Shown here in pieces: positions 58,251 to 64,000 of a stretch of 64,000 bases of DNA; the stretch's first letter is position 1; every line of letters begins with the position of its first letter. The translations under genes and the position numbers were made by a program. Under the pieces are notes generated by a model. The model was not told the DNA's origin, did no database searches, and worked only from the letters and a program-made list of their open reading frames with translations. This stretch comes from Achromobacter deleyi (GTDB lineage Bacteria; Pseudomonadota; Gammaproteobacteria; Burkholderiales; Burkholderiaceae_B): NCBI RefSeq assembly GCF_016127315.1, contig NZ_CP065997.1:4216001-4280000 (forward strand). Direction: 5' to 3'.

Positions 58251-59186
58251 ATGGCCAAATCCATCCGAAAGACGCTGTTGCTGGCCAAGATCCAGACGGC
58301 GGAAGGGGTCGACCCGGTTCCCACCGGGGCGGCTAACGCGATCCTGCTGCGCAACGTGACCGCCACGCCCCTGTCGGCGGAATTCGTCGAGCGTGCGCTG
58401 CTGCGGCCCTACATGGGCAACGCGGGGCAAGTCGCCACCACCCAGTACGCCCAAATCGAAGGGGAGGTCGAACTTGCCGGATCCGGCACGGCCGGTAAGG
58501 CGCCGGCCTGGGGGCCGCTGCTGCGCGCCTGCGGCTTTGCCGAGACGGTCACCACGGGTACGGATGTGCGCTACCTGCCGGTTTCCGAAAACTTCGAGCG
58601 CATCGCGTTGCACTACTACCTGGACGGTGTGTTCCACAAGATCCTGGACGCTCGCGGCACGGTCTCTTTTGACCTGACTGCCAAGGGCATCCCGTTCATG
58701 CGCTTTCGTTTCATGGGCGTCTATTTGCCCATCACCGACGGCGCCAACCCGACGGACGTGGACTACAGCGCTTTCCAGATCCCGAAGGGCGTCAACAAGG
58801 CCAACACGCCGGCCTGGTCGCTGGGCACCTATTCCGGGTGCTTGCAGTCGCTGACCTTCGACATCGCCAACCAGTTGGTCTGGCGCTCTCTGATTGGTTG
58901 CGAAGGGGCCGAGATCACCGATCGCCAGCCGACCGGCAAGATTTCCCTCGAGCTGCCGCGCATCGCCCAGCTGGATTGGCCGGCGATCGTGCTGTCCGGC
59001 GAAGGCAAGGCGCTGGCGATTCAACACGGAACGGCGGCGGGCAACATCATCGAGATCAAGGCGCCCACCGCGCAATTGACCAATCCGGCCTATTCGGACC
59101 AGGACAACGTGGCAATGCTGGGCCTGGACATGAACGTGAACCCGGGGCCGAACGGCAACGACGAACTGGAAATCATCGTTCGCTGA
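58251..59186 (+). CDS. Major tail tube protein
   Basis: 311 residues. MAKSIRKTLLLAKIQTAEGVDPVPTGAANAILLRNVTATPL is the characteristic opening of siphovirus tail tube proteins in lambda-like prophages of Burkholderiales. The rest is beta-rich (LPVSENFERIALHYYLDGVFHKILDARGTVSFDLTAKG). It polymerises around the tape measure protein. Preceded by GGAG. Longer than lambda gpV (246). Confidence 0.8.
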   Translation: MAKSIRKTLLLAKIQTAEGVDPVPTGAANAILLRNVTATPLSAEFVERALLRPYMGNAGQVATTQYAQIEGEVELAGSGTAGKAPAWGPLLRACGFAETVTTGTDVRYLPVSENFERIALHYYLDGVFHKILDARGTVSFDLTAKGIPFMRFRFMGVYLPITDGANPTDVDYSAFQIPKGVNKANTPAWSLGTYSGCLQSLTFDIANQLVWRSLIGCEGAEITDRQPTGKISLELPRIAQLDWPAIVLSGEGKALAIQHGTAAGNIIEIKAPTAQLTNPAYSDQDNVAMLGLDMNVNPGPNGNDELEIIVR

Positions 59187-59256
59187 TCCGCGGCGGTCGA
59201 ACCCTGCAACTATCCGCGCCCGGTACAGCCGGGCGCTTTCAATTTTGGAGCTTTCC

Positions 59257-59676
59257 ATGGCTTTTGTTGTTACCAAGCGCGCCATCGCTGCGAGCGAGAT
59301 CAAGTTGGTGGTGAACGGCGAGGATGGGGCGCCGGTCGAGATCAAGTTCGTTGCGCAGTACAAGCGCAGCCCCCTGGATCAAATCAACGCCCTGCATGAC
59401 GCCATGACCAACGCCTACCGCGAGCGGCTGGGCCAGCCCGTGCTGCCCGTGCCGGCGGGGCAGAAGGAGCCCGCCAAGTGGGGCTATGCCTCCGACGTCG
59501 ACTTCATCAAGGACAAGATGACCGGCTGGCTCGGCGTTCGTGACGGGCAGGGCGATTCGATTCCGTTCTCGGTCAAGGCGCTGGACCAGGTTCTCAAGGA
59601 CTGGCCCGAGCTGGTGATTTCCCTCTTCCAGGGCTTCTGGCGCGCACATCAGCAGGTGCAGGAAAAAAACTCGTAG
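59257..59676 (+). CDS. Tail assembly chaperone, G-like
   Basis: 139 residues from ATG 59257 with GGAG upstream. The position directly before the tape measure gene and the programmed frameshift near its end identify the lambda G analogue. Contains IKLVVNGEDGAPVEIKFVAQYKRSP and VSLFQGFWRAHQQVQEK. It binds the tape measure protein during tail assembly. The last codons contain the slippery heptamer at 59664-59670. Confidence 0.85.
   Translation: MAFVVTKRAIAASEIKLVVNGEDGAPVEIKFVAQYKRSPLDQINALHDAMTNAYRERLGQPVLPVPAGQKEPAKWGYASDVDFIKDKMTGWLGVRDGQGDSIPFSVKALDQVLKDWPELVISLFQGFWRAHQQVQEKNS
59664..59670 (+). promoter_or_regulatory. -1 programmed frameshift site A-AAA-AAC
   Basis: The G frame reads GAA AAA AAC TCG TAG, so the heptamer A_AAA_AAC is in the correct phase for a -1 shift. 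The -1 frame stays open from 59670 to 60053, giving a G-T fusion of about 265 residues. Confidence 0.85.
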
Positions 59677-60053
59677 GGGCCGCGCGGCACTGGGCGACTG
59701 GTGGCCGTAACGCGGCAAGCGCGTTCGACCCCGATGACTTGGTGCTGGCGGCGCTGACTGCGGCTGGCGCGCCGGCGGACGTGCTTACCGCAGCTGGCGC
59801 CAACGCCGCCGTTGAGCCCTTCGAGGTGTTCGAAGAGAACTGGGAAACCGTCAAGGCATTTCTCGAATTGGAGACGTGCTGGACCTGGCTTGTCCCTGCG
59901 ATGGGGCGGCCCATTCGATCAGGAATTGCGGCATCGGAGATTCGGGCAACCCTTGAGGTCCTTCTGCCGTCGGGGGCGGACTTGAGGCAGACATTCCTGG
60001 ATATCCGTGCCATGGAGCGCGCTGCTTTGGAGGTCTTCTTGGAGCAAGCGTAA
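59670..60053 (+). CDS. Frameshifted T part of the tail assembly chaperone (GT)
   Basis: About 127 residues joined to the G protein after the -1 shift; an independent ATG is missing at the beginning and the first internal start (59739) has no ribosome-binding site, so expression as GT is expected. Sequence LVGAARHWATGGRNAASAFDPDDLVLAALTAAG..., with WTWLVPAMGRP in the middle and a helical end. In lambda, GT to G in a fixed ratio is needed for tail length control. Ends 33 bp before the tape measure start. Confidence 0.8.
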   Translation, partial: LVGAARHWATGGRNAASAFDPDDLVLAALTAAGAPADVLTAAGANAAVEPFEVFEENWETVKAFLELETCWTWLVPAMGRPIRSGIAASEIRATLEVLLPSGADLRQTFLDIRAMERAALEVFLEQA

Positions 60054-60086
60054 GTCCACACATTGAACTTTCAGCGGCAGAATCAT

Positions 60087-63059
60087 ATGAATGACAAGGT
60101 TCTCGGCGTCAGACTGACCGCGGATGAGGCGGATCTGATACGCGGATTCTCGGCGTCCGGGGCCGCCGCGGAGCAATTTGCCTCCACCACCGAGGCGTCT
60201 CTGGGGCGCGCCAGCGCGGCCTCGGCGAAGATGGGGGCGTCAGCGGGGCAGATGTCCCAGGCCGTCAATGCGTCGGCTGCGGGCAGCCAAGCATTTGCGC
60301 AGACGTCAGAGCGATTCGTCCAAGGGCTCGAGCGCCAGGTGCAGGCGATCGGCAAGACGAAGTCGGAATTGCTCGAATTGCAAGCAGCCGAGCTGGGCGT
60401 GTCGGCGCGCGTAGCTCCGATGATTGCGAAACTGCGCGAGCAGGAGCTGGCGCTAGGGACATCGGGGCGCGCCCTCGACAAGTACGGGAATAGCGCTGCT
60501 CAGACCGCAGCTGCAATGCGCGGTGTACCTGCGCAGCTGACCGACATTGTCGTGTCGCTGCAGGGCGGACAGCAGCCCATGACGGTGCTGCTGCAGCAGG
60601 GCGGGCAGCTTAAGGATATGTTCGGCGGCGTCGTGCCCGCCGCGAAGGCCCTTGGAAGCACGCTTCTGGGCCTCATCAACCCATACACGCTGGCCGCCGG
60701 CGCGGCGGTGGCGTTTGGCATCGCGGCGTACCAGGGAAGCGAGGACGCCGCACGCCTGAATCGAACGATTCAGCTCACCGGGAACTATGCGGGCGTGACC
60801 GCGGAGAAGATCCGGGGCATGGCCGCTGCCGCGGCCGGGGAGAACGGAAGCCACAGCAAGGCGCAACAGGCTGTCGAGGCACTGGTTGCGACAGGCCAGA
60901 TCTCGGCCGACACCATCCAGCTGATGTCCAGCACGATGGTGACGTTCCAGAAAGTCTCCGGCCAGTCGATGGACGATATCTCCAAGGATTTCGCCAAGAT
61001 GCCGGAGGGGGTCACGAAGTGGGCAGAGGAGCACAACCGCTCGCTCAACTTCATGAGCCTGGCGCAATGGGATTACATCCGCACGCTCGAAGAGACGGGC
61101 AACCGCGAAGGCGCCATGCGCGAGACTTCGCGGGCCCTGCACGACTACCTCGGTAACGAAGCTCCTGAAAAGCTGGGCGCTCTGGAGCGGGCCTGGCGCA
61201 GTGTGAAGGGTGCGGTCGACGGCGCCTGGGAGTCGATGAAGCGCGTGGGGCAGGAGCAAGACCCGCTTGAGGCGCGGATTGCCACCTTGCGCGAGAACAT
61301 CGCATTGATGCGCCAGCGCGATGCCGGGCCGGCCGGCCTGAATGATGCGGGCCGGGCGCGGGTCAGCAACGCTGAGGGTGCCCTGGGCGATGCGCTCAAC
61401 CAGAAGGGCCTGGCCGACGCAGTCGCGCAGGTTCAAGGCCTCAACGCTGCAGCGAATGCTGCGGCCATCGAGGCGGCCAAGGGGCTGGACGCCTACGACA
61501 AGCAGACGAGCAAGGTCCGCCAGCTGACCGAGGCGCTGGAAAAGAACGCGCGGCTGGAAGCTGCAATCCGGGCCGTGGACCCCTCGGACGTTCGGATCTC
61601 GGCCAAGGCCATCAAAGACCGCGAGGATGAGACTCGAAAAAAGTTTCTGGACAAAGATGCTGTCAGCGCTGGTCAGAACGCGATATCTGGCCAGTTGGCC
61701 GCAATGCAGGCCCAGGCCAGGATGCGCGAAGAGGCGCTCAGGGCTGAGACCACCGCGCTCGAGGGCCAGCGCGCGGCCGGTCTGCTGTCGGAAGAGGCTT
61801 TCATTCGTCGGCGGGCAGCCGCGCAGCGCGCCGCCCTGAATGACGAACTGGAGATCGCTCGAAAGCAGGCGGACATCGCAGGCGGGAAAAAGCAGCTCGC
61901 CGAGCGAGAGCGCTACGCCGGGCGCGTCCAGGAGCTGGAAGCGCAGATCGCCCGCTCGCAGCAGCAGGAAGCTACGGACATCGAGAAGTACCAGGCGAAG
62001 ATCCGTGGCGCCCTGAGGGCAACGCAGCTCGACATAACGAACTACAGCGAAACGCGAGCGCTGCAGGAGAGCAGGCAGAACAACGCGCTCACCCTGGGCA
62101 GCAATGATCGTGCGCTGGTCGACTCGATCAACCAGGCCCAGGACCGGTTTCGGCGCATCCGCGACGGCTTCACGGACAAGATGCTGCGCGAGGGGGGCGC
62201 TGGTGCGCTGGACTCCCAGCAGTACCTGCAAGGCATCGCCGAGATCGACGCCGCCATGCAGGCCCAGATCGCGCGTGAGCGCGGTTACATGGATGAGCGG
62301 CTGGCGCTCCAGGGGGATTGGAAGAACGGGGCCATTCGGGCACTGAACGACTGGTCGGACGCTTCGGCCAACGTCATGGCCCAATCCCAACAGGTGTTCA
62401 CAAGCCTGTTCCAGGGAATGTCGGACGCCGTGGCCTCCTTCGTCGTCAGCGGCAAGGCGAATTTCGCAGATTTCGCCAAGAGCGTCCTTTCTGACCTGGC
62501 GCGCATTGCCGCACGCCAAGCGACGATGGGCATGTTCACCGCCGTCGTCGGATCGCTGTTTGGGGCTGGCTCTGGAGCCGCGGCGGGAACGGAGGCCGCT
62601 GCCAGCCAGGTTCAGGCGTCGGGTGGCGATGGAATCGGCTCGCTGATCGCGTCGAACGGTTGGACGGCGAACGCCAAGGGGAATGTCTACGAATCTCCGA
62701 GCCTGTCTGCGTTCTCGAGTGGCGTCTATGACAAACCGCAGGTGTTCCAGTTTGCGAAGGGGGCGGGTGTCTTCGCCGAGGCGGGGCCCGAGGCGATCAT
62801 GCCGCTTCGTCGCGGGCCGGATGGCCGTCTCGGTGTGCAGGCCCATGGCGGTGGAGAAGGGGTGGCAGGGCCGGCCTCCATTCAGGTCAACGTCTACGTC
62901 CAGTCGGACGGCAACAGCAAGACCGAGGGTCCGCAGGGACTTGAGCAATTCGGCCGTGAGCTCGGCGAGTTCGTTGATGGAAGGTTCCGGGTGCTTATGT
63001 CGAAGTCGTACCGCCAGGGCGGCACGTCCTGGAATGAACTGAATGGGCGGAAAGGGTGA
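60087..63059 (+). CDS. Tail tape measure protein
   Basis: 990 residues from ATG 60087 (MNDKVLGVRLTADEADLI). Contains the lambda-type tape measure core GVPAQLTDIVVSLQGGQQPMTVLLQQGGQLKDMFGG with hydrophobic segment TLLGLINPYTLAAGAAVAFGIAA, long helical stretches with many Ala/Gln, and a C-terminal lambda-H-like region (LTLGSNDRALVDSINQAQDRFR, then FSSGVYDKPQVFQFAKGAGVFAEAGPEAIMPL). Length sets the tail length; about 1000 residues implies a tail of roughly lambda-like size. No lysozyme domain seen. Confidence 0.93.
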   Translation: MNDKVLGVRLTADEADLIRGFSASGAAAEQFASTTEASLGRASAASAKMGASAGQMSQAVNASAAGSQAFAQTSERFVQGLERQVQAIGKTKSELLELQAAELGVSARVAPMIAKLREQELALGTSGRALDKYGNSAAQTAAAMRGVPAQLTDIVVSLQGGQQPMTVLLQQGGQLKDMFGGVVPAAKALGSTLLGLINPYTLAAGAAVAFGIAAYQGSEDAARLNRTIQLTGNYAGVTAEKIRGMAAAAAGENGSHSKAQQAVEALVATGQISADTIQLMSSTMVTFQKVSGQSMDDISKDFAKMPEGVTKWAEEHNRSLNFMSLAQWDYIRTLEETGNREGAMRETSRALHDYLGNEAPEKLGALERAWRSVKGAVDGAWESMKRVGQEQDPLEARIATLRENIALMRQRDAGPAGLNDAGRARVSNAEGALGDALNQKGLADAVAQVQGLNAAANAAAIEAAKGLDAYDKQTSKVRQLTEALEKNARLEAAIRAVDPSDVRISAKAIKDREDETRKKFLDKDAVSAGQNAISGQLAAMQAQARMREEALRAETTALEGQRAAGLLSEEAFIRRRAAAQRAALNDELEIARKQADIAGGKKQLAERERYAGRVQELEAQIARSQQQEATDIEKYQAKIRGALRATQLDITNYSETRALQESRQNNALTLGSNDRALVDSINQAQDRFRRIRDGFTDKMLREGGAGALDSQQYLQGIAEIDAAMQAQIARERGYMDERLALQGDWKNGAIRALNDWSDASANVMAQSQQVFTSLFQGMSDAVASFVVSGKANFADFAKSVLSDLARIAARQATMGMFTAVVGSLFGAGSGAAAGTEAAASQVQASGGDGIGSLIASNGWTANAKGNVYESPSLSAFSSGVYDKPQVFQFAKGAGVFAEAGPEAIMPLRRGPDGRLGVQAHGGGEGVAGPASIQVNVYVQSDGNSKTEGPQGLEQFGRELGEFVDGRFRVLMSKSYRQGGTSWNELNGRKG

Positions 63060-63400
63060 TGAGCAATTTGGAGGTGTTTAGCTGGTTGCCGAGGAGAAAT
63101 CCCCAAGCGGACGTGAGGTTCAGGGTGTTGCGTGCGCAGTTCGGCGATGGCTATGAGCAGGTGGCGCAAGACGGCCTGAACTCTCGGACCGAATCCTGGC
63201 CGCTGTCCTTTTTTGGGAGCGAGGCGGAGATTAGGCCGATCAAGGATTTCCTGGATCGTCACGGCACCTGGCGGGCGTTCCTGTGGACAGCGCCCCTCGG
63301 CGAGCAGCTCTCCTACAGGGCGAGCGACTACCAGTTGATACCGAACGGTGGTGGCTGGTATTCCATTTCTGTAACTTTCACGCAGCGGCACGTGCCGTAG
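63059..63400 (+). CDS. Minor tail protein, gpM-like
   Basis: 113 residues from ATG 63059, overlapping the tape measure stop; GTG 63056 is an alternative. FRVLRAQFGDGYEQVAQDGLNSRTESWPLSFFG followed by DFLDRHGTWRAFLWTAPLGEQLSYRASDYQL is the phage minor tail protein M family, a distal tail component of lambda-like siphoviruses. GGAAAGG precedes the start. Confidence 0.88.
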   Translation: MSNLEVFSWLPRRNPQADVRFRVLRAQFGDGYEQVAQDGLNSRTESWPLSFFGSEAEIRPIKDFLDRHGTWRAFLWTAPLGEQLSYRASDYQLIPNGGGWYSISVTFTQRHVP

Positions 63401-63405
63401 GCACT

Positions 63406-64000
63406 ATGGAACAACTCGAACAGATCAACGTCGGTCAGCAGGCCAACGACGGCACCGGCGACCCTCTGCGCGACGGCATGCAGAGGGTCAATGCCAACTT
63501 CACCAAGGTTGAAGCGGGCGTTGATGTAGTGGAGCAAGGTGTGGCGGCCGCAACCGCGACCGCCAACGACGCTAAGACGAAGGCCGACGCCGCCGTACCG
63601 GCCGTCGAGAAAGGCATGGCTGGCGGGGTGGCGCCGCTGGACGCCTCGGGCAAGGTGCCGACTGCGCATTTGCCTGTGCAGGCGGACTACATCCCCGTGG
63701 AAGAGAAGGGCGCAGCCGGGGGCGTGGCACCGCTGGATAGTTCTGGCAAGGTGCCGGCGGTCAATCTCCCGGCCGCGCAGGATTCCATTCCACTGACGCA
63801 GAAGGGGGTAGCGGGGGGCGTGGCTACGCTCGACGACTCGGGCCAGGTGCCGGTAGCCCAGCTGGGCGGCGCGGTGAAGTCGACCGAGAAGGGGGCAGCA
63901 ACCGGTGTTGCAACGCTGGACGCCGGGGGCAAGGTCCCGACCTCGCAATTGCCGCCCATCCCCTCGGGGCCGCCGGTGGCCTCGATTGCGTGGTGGCCGC
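63406..64000 (+). CDS. Repeat-containing tail fibre/appendage protein (partial, runs off window)
   Basis: About 198 residues are visible from ATG 63406. After MEQLEQINVGQQANDGTGDPLRDGM come four to five repeats of about 26-32 residues with the core KG-x-A-x-GVA-x-LD-x-x-GKVP (for example EKGMAGGVAPLDASGKVP, QKGVAGGVATLDDSGQVP), then PPVASIAWWP at the edge, which resembles the lead-in to a tail collar or C-terminal receptor-binding domain. The repeats suggest an elongated, possibly trimeric fibre. The remaining part and any chaperone are beyond the window. Confidence 0.75.
   Translation, partial: MEQLEQINVGQQANDGTGDPLRDGMQRVNANFTKVEAGVDVVEQGVAAATATANDAKTKADAAVPAVEKGMAGGVAPLDASGKVPTAHLPVQADYIPVEEKGAAGGVAPLDSSGKVPAVNLPAAQDSIPLTQKGVAGGVATLDDSGQVPVAQLGGAVKSTEKGAATGVATLDAGGKVPTSQLPPIPSGPPVASIAWWP

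Larger units (their letters stand above)
25823..64000. mobile_element. Lambda-like siphovirus prophage, left ~38 kb
   Basis: It begins at a tRNA-Leu 3' end with an integrase reading toward the tRNA and continues past the right edge. Gene order is integration, leftward early genes, CI/Cro switch, replication, late antiterminator, packaging, head and tail, as in lambda. Structural proteins match lambda-type families (Nu1, GpA, gpW, portal, ClpP-like protease, gpD, gpE, G/GT, tape measure, gpM). The structural, packaging and regulatory genes seen here look intact; one possible frame disturbance is in the small gene at 46541. Lysis genes and attR must lie outside. The exact attL core needs the other end. 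Confidence 0.93.

Overview
The window is GC-rich betaproteobacterial DNA. Codon usage, the dapC-dapD-dapE-prmB gene order and the protein sequences point to Alcaligenaceae (Achromobacter or Bordetella), although the genus is an inference. It has two halves: a chromosomal backbone (1-25.7 kb) and the left ~38 kb of a lambda-like prophage (25.8-64 kb) integrated at a tRNA-Leu gene. The right end of the prophage lies outside the window.

Backbone. The first bases are the end of an rsmB-like rRNA methyltransferase gene, followed by a small secreted protein, an acyl desaturase, a UvrD-type helicase and a chorismate mutase. From 4.9 to 19.6 kb, all on the minus strand, lies a metal-acquisition locus. 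It holds a FecI-type sigma factor with its FecR partner, under a clear Fur box, three tandem paralogous TonB-dependent receptors with STN signalling domains, a transglycosylase-like protein and a MauG/cytochrome c peroxidase-like di-haem protein. All three receptor genes and the MauG gene carry the same promoter-like motif (GC-x-x-TGAGG, 17 bp, CGTCC) at 34-37 bp before the start codon. This suggests a cascade from Fur to FecI/FecR to four target promoters. A low-GC remnant (about 10.0-12.4 kb, with a truncated TolC-family gene) splits the receptor array. An ABC-F ATPase, prmB, dapE, dapD and dapC follow on the minus strand.

Prophage. tRNA-Leu(UAG) ends at 25822 and the integrase and excisionase genes follow directly. 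The leftward early region (25.9-41 kb) encodes many small phage proteins plus a C5 cytosine methyltransferase with an expanded repeat region, a ParB-like protein, RdgC, SSB, a dNMP-kinase-like protein and a Lar-like anti-restriction protein. A CI-like S24 repressor is flanked by two operator clusters (two sites on its left, three on its right) built on AACYATRGTT. Rightward come a Cro-like protein, a CII-like protein, a Ref-like RecA-dependent nuclease, a KilA-N/ANT antirepressor, an O-like replication protein with seven iteron-like repeats inside its gene, a DUF6475-type protein, a PD-(D/E)XK nuclease and a possible Q-type antiterminator. After a terminator come a minus-strand membrane protein, a Dam-type methylase and a lambda-order morphogenesis block: Nu1, GpA, gpW, portal, ClpP-like protease, gpD, gpE, FII-like, tail terminator, tail tube, G/GT with an A-AAA-AAC slippery site, tape measure, gpM and the start of a repeat-rich tail fibre cut by the window edge.

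Most unusual points: the shared FecI-type promoter motif and its duplication onto the MauG gene, the in-frame 15-bp repeat in the MauG signal peptide, two reverse-oriented cargo genes in the prophage (one a membrane-anchored protein with a HEPN-like R-x4-H motif), the repeat-expanded C5 methyltransferase and the intragenic origin-like iterons.
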